Positions 45,127 through 57,892 are shown, counted from the stretch's first letter. The stretch is DNA of 64,000 nt from Sorex araneus (GCF_027595985.1 NC_073307.1:52016088-52080087), one strand, 5' to 3'. A program made the numbers and translations. Notes: generated from the sequence alone by a model not told the origin.

Positions 45127-45345
45127 TTTTTAAAAAAATTTTATTGAATCACCGTGAGATAGATCATTACAAAGCTGTTACTGATTGGGCTTCAGCCATA
45201 CAGTGTCCGAGCATCCATCCTTTCACCTGTGTACATTGCCCAGAACCAGTGTCTCCAGTTTCTCTCCTACCACCTCGTACCCCCCACCCCACCTCACCCC
45301 CCACCACACCCCCACCACACAGCATGTCTCTATGGCAGGCAGTTT
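45127..45345 (-). mobile_element. L1 3' end inserted in ancient L1
   Basis: TTTTATTGAATCACCGTGAG, GGGCTTCAGCCATACAGTGT, CATCCTTTCACCTGTGTACA and TCTCTATGGCAGGCAG. Beyond about 45345 the match is lost. Confidence 0.85.
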
Positions 45346-45511
45346 TGTGGCCTGGGCAGCCCAGCTTGCCTGAAGCATCCCATTCTCTGACCTTGGCATC
45401 AAACCATTTCCTGATTGGTGAAAAATCTTCAATAGGGCCCCTAAGTCTCCTGGATACTGCTCTGGAGACCTGCCCCTCCCCCATCTCCCAAAACACACAC
45501 ACAAAGTATAA

Positions 45512-45676
45512 GGGGACAGTGTGATAATACAATGGGGAGGTCATTTGCCTTGCATGCTGCCAACCTGGGTTGGATCCCTAGCAACCCATATGGCCCCTGA
45601 GCCCAGCAGGAGTGATCCCTGAATGCACAGCCAGGAGTAAGCCCTGAGCACAGCTGGATGTTTCTCCAAAACACAT
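45512..45676 (+). mobile_element. SINE-A
   Basis: GGGGACAGTGTGATAATACA, AACCTGGGTTGGATCCCTAG, GGAGTGATCCCTGAATGCAC and CTGAGCACAGCTGGATG are in order. Confidence 0.9.
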
Positions 45677-45719
45677 ATGCTGCAAATGGCAAGATATATA
45701 TGTATATATGTGTGTGTAT

Positions 45720-46030
45720 CATTGCAACAGTTACATAGATAAACCCTTGAGAGCATTGTGTTAAATGAGATAAGTCAGACAGAGAAAGACAAACACTGTA
45801 TAATAACATTTCAAGTCTGAACAATAAAGGAGCTCTGTGGACAGAGTTTAACAGTGGTTAGCATGGATTGGGGGATTTTGCTTAAGGGAACTATGAAAAG
45901 TGGTAGAGAACAGCACTGAGATTGTAGCAAAAGAAATTTCTCAGAAAAAGAAATGCCCATCATGTGCAATGATACAGGGGTTAAAGTTTTCATGGTAATC
46001 ATAATGCAAGATGTAAATTCATATTTTAAC
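45720..46030 (+). repeat. Ancient L1 3'UTR (plus strand)
   Basis: TTAAATGAGATAAGTCAGAC, AGAGAAAGACAAACACTGTA and GGAGCTCTGTGGACAGAGTT recall the ancient L1 3' end (agtcagacagagaaagacaaa). The match is partial. Confidence 0.55.
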
Positions 46031-47022
46031 TTTAAAAAATGAAGCAATAAATCCAGATTCTTACTCGTCCTTGAAAGTGGGGAAAGGGAACAGATTGTGG
46101 TCAGTAGGATCTCCAGAATATGAAATTCGCTCACTCCCTGGAAGCTAAGAACAATTCTTAAAAACTGGAATGTCAGCTAACTCCTTGATTGTCACCAGCT
46201 ACAATTTTCACATGCTCCTGTTAGGTAACAGATGCAAGTTATTAAAAATTTAATGTGAGAGCACAGAACTACTAAAAAACACAGCAATCATACACCCCCT
46301 TAAGGTACATTCTACAGTGAGTATATATTTAGCTCAGTCTGCTCTTCCTAATCACAGAATCCTTAATATTTCTAACCCAAACAGGGGCATATTCCTTTGC
46401 AAATGTTCATCTCTTGACCACTGCAGAAGGTGAACTGGGCATAAAGGCATTACTCATCAGAAATGGACATGAGGCACCAGCTGGAAATTACTAAGAGACC
46501 GTCCTTTAGTGGTGATGATGGATAAAGAGCTCATCTTCTATCCATCTCTCCTTCCCTCTGCTTTGCATTTCCTTCACAATGGAAAGGGAAGCTTTTTGAT
46601 ATAGAAAACAATTGATCACTGAAAATGCTTTGCTCTTCTGCCTACGATGCTGATGGTGATAAAGTGAATGAAAGCAGAGAAGGCAGTTTGGAACCACAGG
46701 TGTTAAAACAAGATGGCATTTTGGATGACTTCCTGAAACTGAAGAGTCAATTAAATGAACCTATTTTGACTCATTGGGTTTTTGCAGTGGGAACAGTGAT
46801 AATAGAGTTCCGGCCTTGAATTTCCATAGTTCTTTTCCTTTACAGAATACAAAATGCTATTGCCAGTATAATCCTTCATTCTTCTGATGACTTGAGAGAA
46901 CTTTCTTTCTTTTTTTAAATGTAAGACTATTTTTAGAGTTGGTTTGGGCCTCTACTGACTCTTAAAATGAAGACAACTGATAGAAATGCACCAAGAACCA
47001 TTCAGGTTTATTTATGTTTAGC
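46031..47022. other. Unique intergenic sequence
   Basis: Nothing is recognised. It ends in a short (ATC)n run that is the tail of the next element. Confidence 0.4.
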
Positions 47023-47589
47023 AGCATCATCTTCATCATTATCATCATCATCCCATTGATCGTTGATTTTCTTGAGCGGTCTCAGTACTATCTCCATTCA
47101 TCCTAGCCCTGAGATTTTAGAAGCCTCTCTTACTCGTCCTTCCCAACAGTGCCTCATGACACTTTCAGGGTCAGGGAATGAGACCCATCATTGTTACTGG
47201 TTTTGGCACATGCTCCATGGGTAGCTTGCCAGGAGCTTGGTCTCATAGTCTCTGGATGATGGCTGTTCGTGGGATTGCATGGCTTTGGGGGCAGTTTCTG
47301 GGTGTGACTGCCTAGCTACTGGAAAATGGGGGATCTGGGCAGAAGAGGCCCAGTCCTGATCCAAGCAGGCTTGGAGATCTCGGCCCCGGGTCCCACACAC
47401 CTGGGTTCCTCTACTGGTTCCATCATGCATGAGGCTTGTCCAAACATGTGGAGAAGGGCCTTGAGCATGTCTGTGGCTGGGTTCTGGAGGTCCTCAACCA
47501 AGGGGGGGTCTGCTCTGGGCAGGGAGGGAAACTCAACCCACCCCCTTGGAGGGGCCCCAGTGAAGACAGCCAGGTGAGGGGACATGAGA
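47023..47589 (-). mobile_element. Long headless SINE-B relative with (GAT)n tail
   Basis: On the minus strand the 3' end is CTCAAGAAAATCAACGATCA then ATGGGATGATGATGATG, an RTE-style microsatellite tail. Upstream it has the extra module shared with 37402-37607 (CATTCCCTGACCCTGAAAGT, TAAAATCTCAGGGCTAGGAT) and CTGGCAAGCTACCCATGGAG as in SINE-B. About 300 bp further upstream shows no tRNA head and starts near GTCTCATGTCCCCTCACCTG. Short frames inside it are not conserved domains I know. Confidence 0.82.
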
Positions 47590-50500
47590 CTCTGCCAACC
47601 TTCATCTTAATGCATTTAATTTATTGGGTATTCTAAATATAGCATTGCTTTACCAGATATTTTATAGAAAGGAATTATATAAAGCCCACAATAAGCATCA
47701 ATTCTATCACCGTGGTTTAAATATTTTTAAAAAATTCCTTGTTTCTTCTCATGCAAAAGTTAATTCTAAATGCTTTAGGTAGAGCACAATATTTAGACAC
47801 CAAAATGTTGGATTTATTCAGAGTAACTATGTTTATTACAATAAAGATGGAGATATTTTTTTAAACCCTTGCTAATTCTCCAGCCCCACTTTTTCTGACT
47901 AGGGAAGAATATTAATTACTTTAATTCATCATAATTTTATGCCTATGAATAAATAATAAATCTACTTTTCTCCAGAGAATGTAACTTATCTTTCAAGTCT
48001 TTCCAAGAAGAAGGTTCATATCCTCTCCCGTAGCTGAAGACACGAACCCATTGACTAAGATATAAGATCTTAGTGTAACGAGCCCGTTGTGTTCCAGGAT
48101 TTGCTCAATCAGTCGAACAATCCCTCACATTCATCAAGCAGGAACAAATGCACTACAAAATTGGCCCATCGCAGGATCTGGGCACCAGCAAACCTGATTT
48201 CAGTGATGCCTTTTAAGGGTGTTACAGCATTTCTGCTTTACTCCAATTTAATTACACTACTGTAGTTTGAAGGTCAAATCCTAAGTCAATTAAATTACTT
48301 TTGCAAAGTCACAGAAAGTGTAAGAATTTTTTTCTCAAGACTCAAGAGAGTGTTGGCTATTGAGTAGCTAGATGAAAAACAAATTGCATTGACAATTTTT
48401 TTTTAAAAGAAGAGTTGGATTCAGAGACTATCTGCAAGCGGATAAATCAGACATTCAAGCAGTGGTTGAAAATAAAATAGAATGGCTATTTTACATTCTC
48501 ATTCTATTTTATTGCTACCATTAAATATATTTTTATTACATTGAAATAAGTGCCACATAAAAAGCAAGTATATGAATGTAAGCATATGACATGTTTGGAA
48601 TAAAATTGAATGAGTTCCCAGCAGATACTTCCTGATATCAAATGCTAAGTCTTTATAAGTGTATCTAAATGGAGAAGAGTTTTTGTTTAAACTGTTCAAA
48701 TTGTAATTTCAGAATTCTTTGATGAAGCGTCTGCTAAAACGTTGAATCTGAGCTCAGCTCTTGGCAGATCAACTGGAATATGACTTGGAAATATCCTTGA
48801 AGGTAAAAATTGTGAATGATCTTATAGTTTCTGGAAGTTGTAGATCTATTTGCTGAGTTACTATCTCTAATGACAGTATTTAAGAATCTTGCAAGCCCAT
48901 GACTACTTAGCGTTGGGAAATAAAAAGACCTGGAAGTTGTCAAAAAATACTGGTCAAGATCAATTTCAGGGTCAACTGGTTTAAATTGCTGTTGTGTTAA
49001 TCATGAAAAAAGAAAGGAGTGGAGGGAATGAAAGGGAACAGAAAGAAGAATAAAACTAAAAACACTACGACAAATATAACTGCTCATAAATGCACTTCAT
49101 TGCTCAGTCATATTACTGATTTCCTGAAACATTGAACACTAATTATGAATAAAGATAATTCATCTCTTTGTGGTATTGTTTAACAGCCCCAAATTTATAG
49201 CTCCAATTTAAGTTTATGATTATTCCTTAAACCCAAGGATTTATCTTTAGTTTGAAGGTTGAAAAATATTTCTTCGATGATATTTCCCTCCCCCTTTGAC
49301 TCCCCGTCCTCTTAACCTCCTCTTCATCCTTCTCTTCCTCCTCGACATTATAGTCGTTTTGTAATACTAAGGTAAGGCTTTATACATAAAGAGATCTCTT
49401 CATAAGTTCTCCTCCTCCTAGATAGCTATTGCTAACGAATAACACAGATTTTAGCTGCACAGGTCCATTTACACATTGATTTTTGTTGTTGTTGTTGTTC
49501 ATTTACAAATTCTGCAATCCATTATTCATTCCAAATTGGGTGAATCCATAGATGGGATGTGAAAATCAAGTATATAAGGAGGTCAACTCTAAGTTACATG
49601 GAATTTTTATTTATTTTTTTTACTGCACTGCAGTTCTGACATTGCCCCCTCCTAGACCCTGTGTTGTACTGTATTTATTTAATAAGTGTGATGTATACAT
49701 GAATAGGAGTTAATATTCTTCTGAAGACATCAAAAATTTCTCAGTAGTCCATTTCAAACAAGTGCTATATGAAGCAACATGATGTCATCAGATATGACCA
49801 TAGTTTGGATTGGTCTCTGTCTCAACTGACACATTAGGAAATTATAATATCTTGGTTATCAGAGTCTCAAAAACATCTCTCTTCTTTATCTTCAAATTTA
49901 AAACAAGAATTATATATATTTTTTTGATTTTATGTTTGTATTTACTTATATATACATATATTCTATATATAGAATATGTATATTCTATACATATATTCTA
50001 TATATACATATATTCTATATATAGGAACACAGGTATATGTCAATATCATGAGAAATAAAATATATTTGACAAGTTTGTATATCCATAATGGAAAATGTGT
50101 AAAAGTTGAAAAAGTGTATTTGCTGGAAAGAAGTTTTTATGTTACCTAAGCATCTGATCATTGCCAGTGATTCAGATTCAAGCACTGTTAAAAATGTTAT
50201 TTCTAGTTTTTTAAGATTTTGAAGCATTTGCAAGTAGAAAGTGTATGCAGGTACCTGTGTATGTGTATACATTCTTAATTCTGGGTAAGATTGCACAGTT
50301 TTAAATATGTCATTGTATGTGTTTAACCACACAATGTTGTTTTAGAGATTATTTTACAAGACAATTTGTCTAGGTGTTTCCAAATTTGGCAAGGCATTTC
50401 ATGACCATTTCAAGGTGGTCCCCTTGTTTTCAGTACTACTCTTGCCCTGAATTCAAGCATTTATAAATTAACATTATACTTATTTTACCTGTTCATTCTT

Positions 50501-50631
50501 TTTTCCAAGACATTACAATGAAATAATAATCAGATTGTACTCTTAAATCCAGTTTACTGAGTTATGGTGCTCAGTCTGTTGAATGTATTTTGATTATCTA
50601 CCAATGAATATCCTTTCTTCTTTTTCAGTTT
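47590..50631. other. Long unique AT-rich stretch
   Basis: About 3 kb without a recognised gene or young transposon. It contains an AT palindromic repeat at 49947-50024. Confidence 0.45.
49947..50024. repeat. Self-complementary TATATTCTATATA repeat
   Basis: ATATATTCTATATAT and its complement AGAATATGTATATTC recur about every 30 bp, giving overlapping palindromes. Confidence 0.85.
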
Positions 50632-50634
50632 TTA

Positions 50635-50816
50635 TTTTTATTTTTTATTTTTGGCTCATTGGATCACACCCATAGATGTCCAGGGGTTATTTCTTGCTCT
50701 GCACTCAGGAAATACTCCTGGTGGTGCTCAGGGTACTATATGGGGTGCCAGGGATCAAATGTGGACTGGCTACATATAAGGCAAACACCCTGCCCATTGT
50801 GCTATCGCTCCAACCC
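50635..50816 (-). mobile_element. SINE-A
   Basis: GGATCACACCCATAGATGTC, GCTCTGCACTCAGGAAATAC, CAGGGATCAAATGTGGACTG and GTGCTATCGCTCCAACCCC are in order. Confidence 0.92.
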
Positions 50817-50844
50817 CTTTCTTATGTGTCAGTGTTTCATGATA

Positions 50845-51000
50845 GCACTGCACTGTAGCAATTGTCCCATTTTTCATCAATTTGCTCAAGCGAGCACCAG
50901 TAACATCTCCATTGTGAGACTTGTTACTGTTTTGGCATATTGAATACACCACGGGTAGCTTGCCAGGCTCTGCCATGAAAGCGGGATACTCTCGGTAGCT
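50845..51000 (-). mobile_element. SINE-B, headless
   Basis: GCACTGCACTGTAGCAATTG, GCGAGCACCAGTAACATCTC, CACGGGTAGCTTGCCAGGCT and GGGATACTCTCGGTAGCTC. It stops before the tRNA head. Confidence 0.93.
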
Positions 51001-51748
51001 CATAATAGATGTGGAAAATTCTAGTTATCTAAAGCAAGCAAGGGTATTTGTTTTATAGGCAGTACCAGGACGTGAGTGAGTTTTGTGCAGGATTTTCTTG
51101 AAGAAAGAAGGTGTGCTATGTATGGGGGCATGAGTAGGGAGCTGCTGGTCTTCTTCTTTTGGAGCATGATTGTATGAGGATGAAATGCTGGGTGCTACCC
51201 TGAGTGCTTGGTGTGATAAGGTTATGGGCAGCAAGTCTAGGATAGATTTGAAACAAGTGGAAAGTCATGTATATCACAATCCCACATAAAATCCATTTAT
51301 CTTCAGATTTCTTGCTATGTGGAAAAATCATCTTTACCTTGGCATCTCTTTCAGTTAAGTAATTTATCATTTAGTTGTCAAAGACAGAGACGTACACAAG
51401 AGTGAGTATATACCTCTTTGTCTCCATGGAAGATAGGTACCCTATATTTTGGTATCTATTATTTAGTTCATTAGTTATTCACCAACCCACATCTTTACTA
51501 GAATTTGTGCCAAAAATGGTTCGGTTTTGTCCTACTGGCAAGCAGAAGTCATTTGTAGACTGTGATAAAGTAGAAATCATAGCCATTAGCAGTACTATAA
51601 ATGACTGTTTAATAATGGATTTGAAGATTGCAAGTATGTTTCTGGATGGGAATAAACTACATGTACCAAAAGTTTAATTTTTATTTAATCTTCATTTCTT
51701 GGCCAAAAAAGTGATTTCATTGATAAAATAAAGGAAATTAAAAAAGTT
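51001..51748. other. Unique intergenic sequence
   Basis: The 100-codon plus frame at 51375-51677 resembles no family I know and is probably chance. Confidence 0.4.
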
Positions 51749-52033
51749 GTCGTTGGCTGCCTCCTGGTGCCCGCAGCAGCATGCTGCCCGTGTGGGGCCC
51801 CCCCAGGCATGGTTCAGAGCTTCACCTTGCCTTGGCAGCAGCTCAGCATAGCACGCTCAACTTCATGCTGGGCGCCAAAGCTGATGGCAAGACCATTCTG
51901 CAAGGCCTGCAGTCCATTTTCCAAGAGCAGGGCATGACCGAGTCAGTGCACACCTGGCAAGACCATGGCTACTTGGTTACATACATCAGCAAACATGGCA
52001 GCTTTGCTTATTTGAGAATTTACCCACATGGAT

Positions 52034-52263
52034 GAGCTGAACTGATAGCACAGCGGGTAGGGCATGTGCCTTGCACAATTCCTCCATCCCTCTCAGAGAG
52101 CCCAGCAAGCTACCAAGAGTATCCCACCCTCATGGCAAAGTCTGGCAAGCTACCCGTGGCATACTCGATATGCCAAAAACACTAACAAGTCTCACAATGT
52201 AGACGTTATTGGTGCTCACTGGAGCAAATTGATGAACAATGGGACAACAGTGCTACAGTGTTG
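52034..52263 (+). mobile_element. SINE-B inserted in the SMS pseudogene
   Basis: GAGCTGAACTGATAGCACAG, a deletion removing the B box (TGCCTTGCACAATTCCTCCA), GGCAAGCTACCCGTGGCATA and GACGTTATTGGTGCTCACTG, ending ACAGTGCTACAGTGTTG. The TSD CCCACATGGAT lies at 52023-52033 and 52264-52274, with no A-tail. Confidence 0.96.
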
Positions 52264-52954
52264 CCCACATGGATTGGTGTTACTGGACCTTCAGAGCTAT
52301 GACGGCAATGGACTCGTGAAAGAAGAAATTGATGGCCTTTTGAACAAAGTAGAAGAAATAATGAGAGGACTGAGTCAAGACTGTACTGAATGGATGAAGC
52401 AGTTACCACCCCTAGTTTGAGCAGGTGCCATCGACAGATACTGGCCCACCGCTAATGGCCGCCTGGTTGAGTATGATATAGATGAAGTGGTGTATGATGA
52501 AGACTCGCCTTATCAGGACATTAAAATTCTGCGCTGGAAGCAGTTTGGGACTATCATCATCCTTAGTGGGGATATTAATTTGGCAGAGAGTGATTTGGCA
52601 TGCCCTCGAGCCATAATGGACAGTGGCAAAGATTATACTGGCAAAGATGTCCTGATTCTGAGAGGTGGAGACAGGAGCATATTATGTGAAATAGTCAAAC
52701 CGAAACCAAAGACAGTCGCTATGGTAGAGATGGACCAAATGGTGATTGATGGATGTAAGAAATTCATGCAAAAAACCTGGGGTGATGTCTTAGACAATCT
52801 TCAAGGAGACTACTATCAGGTTCTCATAGAAGACTGTATTCCAGTACTGAAGAGATACGCCAAAGAAGGGAGGGAGTTTGACTACGTGACTAATGATTTA
52901 ATGGCTGTTCCCATCTCCACAGTTCCCAAAGTAGATTCCACATAGGAATTTCTG

Positions 52955-53144
52955 CTTTTTTTTTTTTGCTTTTTTTTGTGTGGGGGGGTCACACCCGGCG
53001 ATGCACAGGGGTTACTCCTGGCTTTGCATTCAGGAATTACTCCTGGCGGTGCTAGGGGACCATATGGGCTGCTGGGAATCGAACCCGGGTCGACTGCGTG
53101 CAAGGCAAATGCCCTACCCGCTGTGCCATTGCTCCAGCCCACCT
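52955..53144 (-). mobile_element. SINE-A inserted in the SMS pseudogene
   Basis: Long T-run, GGGGTCACACCCGGCGATGC, CTGGGAATCGAACCCGGGTC and GCTGTGCCATTGCTCCAGCC. The TSD is CATAGGAATTTCTG at 52941-52954 and CATGGGAATTTCTG at 53145-53158. It is one of the least diverged SINEs here. Confidence 0.97.
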
Positions 53145-53870
53145 CATGGGAATTTCTGAGACTGATTCTTGACCTCTCCATGCAAGTACTGAAAAGAGAC
53201 AGGAAATATTTTACACAGGGCAACTGCATCAATTTGACGGAAGCCCTGCCACTCTACGAAGAACAGCTTGGGCACCTGTATTGTCCTGTGGAATTCTCAA
53301 ATTCTCATACTTGGATTGTGAGTATTTGACACTGTCTGGAAGAAAGCTAAACTTTGAAGAGCTTGACCCTCAGAGCACATGTGCTGCAAACAGCCTTCCT
53401 GACCTTCCTGTGCTGTACATGACATCAAAATGAGTCAGACAGTTGATTGTGAATTTATTAGAGTTTTTTTAAATTATTCTTAATTTAAAAAAAACATGGA
53501 AAATGTCTATCTGATGAGCTAGGGTGTTGTTTTTCGAAAGTCAGCTGAAGGATGTTTAAGCAGTGCTGCAAGAGCCGCTCATGCACTGAACCCCTAGAAT
53601 GTGACTTTTTTGTTACTTTTCTTCTGTGTTTTTTTTTCCTTTTTGTTTGTTTTGATAGACTTCAAATTTGGTTGCTCAGAGGAATGAACAACATTGTTTT
53701 TATTCTGGAGGAAAATTCTTGATGGTGTTTCTCCACCATACCCCTCTGCCCCAGCTCTACCGAACCTCCCTGCCCAAATTGACTTAGATGTTAAAATTTG
53801 GTACGTTTAAGAAAGATTTTTAAAAATGAGTAGCAGTGCTTCAATTAAAATTACAAGAGAAAAAAATTGG

Positions 53871-54821
53871 TTGTTAAAGAATTGTAATTGTTCTGTGGAA
53901 TTAATGTATTTATAAATGCCATTTGGACATATGTATGGATTTTTCCTAATTGTTAAGAGGAACATTTATGGGAGGTCATAACATCAGAATACAATATATA
54001 TTGTGTGGTTTTATTTGGACAGAAAGAGAATGCGGTAACAAAAAAATTATTGTTGTAAATGTTTGTCCAAGTCCCATCTCGTGGACCTTGAGAGGTTATG
54101 GGTGGCATACCTGGAAGGAATCTCTGGAATATATCTCTTGCCATATAGGAGTAGATAAGACCACAAGTTCTAACCAGGTACTGTCCATCAAAGCAAGAAG
54201 AGCTGACCTACAAACCCTAACAAAGTATTTGGGAGGGAGAAGGAACTAAGACTAAGCCTCAGGAATCAGCAAAGAACACAAAGCCCAAGGGAATTTCTCC
54301 AGGGGAAAGTAGCCCACAGGAAGCATGATTGAAAGGATACAGGTCAACAACAAAAGCAGGGCTGAGGGGGGAGGGGTGGGGAGTCTGGTATTGACTGTAA
54401 ATGATTTTTCTCCATATCTGCAAATAAATGACAAATTAATGTACAAAGCAACGATACCAGCACTACAAGAGTATGAGCAGAGAGGAATTCTGCACTCTGA
54501 AATGGCCATAAGAAAATGAAAGACATTTTATTTATAATTCTTCAGATCACGATTTTAGTCTCTCCAGTGGTTCAACTACTTCATGAAACAACCTAAACTC
54601 AAGCAGAAAGACTTGGTAAACCACATAACCAAAGGGAAGCTGAATAGAGTTTCTTCCAAACTATTCCACTTAAGGGAAAAGTTGGGGGTAGAGGGATGGG
54701 GAAGGGGATACATGAATTAGAAGAATTGTTAGATTAAAATGTCACTGAAAATTTTCAAAGGAAATTTGATAGTTATAAAGCTACAAAGTCCATCAAGAGG
54801 GGGGAAATGAGTTATTAGGGG
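53871..54821. other. Intergenic sequence, possibly trailing SMS 3'UTR
   Basis: No poly-A end of the SMS retrocopy is obvious, so its 3'UTR may extend a few hundred bases into this region. No gene is seen. Confidence 0.35.
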
Positions 54822-55072
54822 GCACTGGAGCACTGTCGCATTGTCATCTCGTTGTTCATCGAATTGCTCGAGCAGGCACCAGTAACGTCTCCATTGTGAG
54901 ACTTGTTGTTACTGTTTTTGGCATATCAAATGCACCACAGGTAGCTTGTCAGGCTCTGCCGTGCAGGCGAGATACTCCCTGTAGCTTGCCAGGCTCTCGG
55001 AGAGGGATGGAGGAATCATCGAACCCCGGTCAGCCGCATTCAAGCAAACGCCCTACTCGCTGTGCTCCAGTC
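54822..55072 (-). mobile_element. SINE-B, full length
   Basis: GCACTGTCGCATTGTCATCT, GCAGGCACCAGTAACGTCTC, CACAGGTAGCTTGTCAGGCT and GAACCCCGGTCAGCCGCATT, ending CGCTGTGCTCCAG. Confidence 0.95.
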
Positions 55073-57892
55073 CATGACGGGGCAGTACAACGGAAAGAAC
55101 TGTGAAGTTTCAGAGTGGTAAATAGCTTGAGTGCTAGAATCAGTAGTGGAGAAATCAAATGGTTTCTTTCCTTCCCTGGGATTCTTCAAAGTCAATCTGC
55201 ATAGTTTTGTTTCATAATGAATCCCTAATGGTATCCTTGCCACTCCTCTACTATGTAAATCGAGCAAGATTCTTCTTTCCTTCTTTCATTTGCAGTACAT
55301 TTTTCTGGTGGTGGCTGGATACGTGTTTTTATGAAGGATAATTTGGTTGCCCTCCAGCCCTCAAATGTCTGAGATGGCACAATCAGGGGATCAGTGTCAC
55401 ATTAAGTCAATTCTTATAATATAATCAAAGTTCTCATGTTGTACTCTCCTCCAGATGAAACAAACTAATGAAATGTATTGACCTCACGCACTTCTGAAGC
55501 AAAATGACTAAGCAGTATTGAGACGACATGAAATACATTGATTCTGAAGTCAGTGCTTCCCAGTCACATTGGTGGCTGATTAAAGTGTCACATTGACAAT
55601 ATAGCCCCTTTTGAACAGGAAATTAATACCAGCTTGGTGGCAAAGAGAACCTTCTTCCACAAGGAAACACGCATCATCTTTAATCCTTCTTAGAAAAACG
55701 AGGTTACATCTTTTGAACTGGAGCAGCCTGGAATTTGTCGTTATGAAAGAATTATCAAAAGTGTCATCACTGTAATTATTTTAAAAAATAGGACATCTAT
55801 GGCATTTCATGCTTATTTGGGTTCTTAATAACTCAAAAACAAAGAGACCATAAATAAAGAGCGGAAAATTTTTGAACCTTTCATAATTTGAAAGGACGTT
55901 TAGCTTAAACACCCAGCAATAAAAGTATTACTAATTCTAAATAAATGTTTAACATTGCTATTTTCCCATGTTGGAAGAAAGAAAAGATGGAATTCTGAGA
56001 TTTTAACTGTTAAGTGGTATACCCAAACACTTAATTGCATTGTAAGTGGTCAGCGGTAGAAGTTATACTGTGCCACTTGGTAGAAGTTATCCATGCCACT
56101 CTTCTTGGATTCAAACATGAAAATAATCTATAAGCAAAAGGATCAGAAAGCAGACACGGTTGATTTGCCAATCTCCTCGGTTTCCTATTCTCCATTTGTC
56201 ATGCACAAATGAAATTGTAACTTTGGGTTTCAGATTTTTCATTGCTTCATTAATTCCCCTTGTAATCTCACTAAATAATTCACTCAATGGATAATCCAAT
56301 GTTGGCATTCTTTCATTAATTCCGTAATAATTACTGCTTCTATAGGAAGTTAGTATATTAGTTTTATTCCAAGAAAAGAGATGGTAGCAAAGAACAAAAC
56401 ATAAAGAGGTAGGATAAGAAAATTCAGCCGTCTCAAAGTCAAAGCTTAGCAGGGTGAAGAGATACAGACCTGAACATTCCTTGCTGAATGAAGATCCCAA
56501 ATTTAGTCTTGTTCTAACTTACATTGCCACTTGCCTTGCCATCCCCCAAGGTCAAACAGTATTTCATTTGCAGCTGTTCTCCTTGTTTCTGCATTCCTGC
56601 TTTGGGTGACAAGTTGATGATATTCAGTTATCCTATGTCGTCATGACAATAACCGCGTGTTCAGAAATTTCATCTTCATATGCACACACCAGTTTAAATG
56701 GCTCGGTGCCTAAAGTAGGTTTTGCTTTGTCCCGTTTGCGTGTCTTCAACTTCTACTCAAAAAAGTTCACTAGCTAATTGCCATTCTTGCTCTATTTCTA
56801 AATGTGCACATAAAAGCACAGAGAGCTGTTTCCCTCATCTACTCATTTTTACACAGGAAAAGAAATGCACGAAAAGGAATAACAATTAACGCAAAGGACA
56901 TGAAGTTTCTTCCTCAGATCGTGTCATCCATGCTTTTGTCTTCAAAGTCCCTGAATTTTCACAGAGGGATTCAGGCTTCCTAGCAGGCATTAGTGAAAGA
57001 GGTGTTTCTAAAATGTTTGAGGAGGTTCTATGTATAGGACTGGATGTGATTGATTGGTGTGATTGATCATTTACAGAGGTACAGCATTTTGATGGAGGCA
57101 GTTCTCTTGGGGGATTAACTCAAGGAGACACTCTGTCTCCCAGGGACATTTATATTGCTTTTCTCCTTCCCTAGATTCTAGTAAATATTAACAATTAAGT
57201 TTACTTCTTATTAATACTTGCAGTCATTTGGATAAACACAGCAAGAGATATAGATTCCAAAACTTAGTTCTTGGGACTCCAAGGGCAAAACCGCTGAGCT
57301 TTAGCATAAATCCCGGATAAGTCCCAGGCTGGTTCAGCCTGTCCTTCCCCATGGAGATCCTGTCTCTTAAGTCATAATGGTTTACCTCAAGACCGTGCTT
57401 TATGCTTTCTAGACTGTTCCATTTCAATGCCAGGGGACCTTTGCCATTTGCCCCAGGTCTATAAGTCCCACAGTGTGGTCCTCCCTTTTTGGCATGTTAG
57501 AAACTACATAAACCAAAGCCTGAGTCAAGTAATTGTGATGGATGCCCAGGAGTCGATCTATTTCAGACTCAATCAACTCCCAAATATTAGGAGCACAGCA
57601 TGTGTTCAAGCAAAGAAAATTACTATATTCATATAGTAAAATATGAACAGGTTATAAGTGAAATAGTAAAACAAGTAACTTACTACAAACACAAAGTTCA
57701 GAGTTACCAGAAAGTTTGACTTACACGTAACCATGACTGACTTGGGGAATTGTGACAATGAGGTAAAGCACAAAGATAAGGTTAAAGATAAAATCAGGGA
57801 ATTAGAGGTGCTTGTAAGAGCACTGTGAGCTTCTTTGTGGGGAGGAAATGGGAAAATACACTGATGAAGCCTGAAACACTTAGGTTTAGTAG
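55073..57892. other. Long unique stretch, no gene recognised
   Basis: About 2.8 kb without young repeats. The 129-codon minus frame at 56500-56111 has no recognisable domain. Confidence 0.45.

Larger units (their letters stand above)
51750..53870 (+). pseudogene. SMS: Processed pseudogene of spermine synthase
   Basis: Spermine synthase transfers an aminopropyl group to spermidine. Its coding text runs here without introns: [20 protein letters not shown], then [82 protein letters not shown] and [20 protein letters not shown]. Exon fusion marks a retrocopy. It is dead: TGA replaces an Arg codon at 52418-52420, two SINEs split it (52034-52263 and 52955-53144), and a short deletion removes residues near the C-terminus (after PVEFS). 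The glycine-rich motif GGGDGG reads RGGDRS. 3'UTR-like sequence continues to about 53870, where the end is uncertain. No TSD was resolved. Confidence 0.93.

Noticed and set aside
47194..47636. Several overlapping frames of 60-90 codons on both strands
   Set aside because: They fall in the body of the long SINE-B relative, have no domain, and overlap on both strands owing to locally high GC.
52487..52945. 152-codon spermine synthase-like frame as a working gene
   Set aside because: It is one segment of a retrocopy interrupted by a TGA at 52418 and two SINEs, with a mutated glycine-rich motif; no complete enzyme can be made.
56111..56500. 129-codon minus-strand frame in unique DNA
   Set aside because: No recognisable domain, no start context or splice-site support, and AT-rich composition like its surroundings; probably chance.
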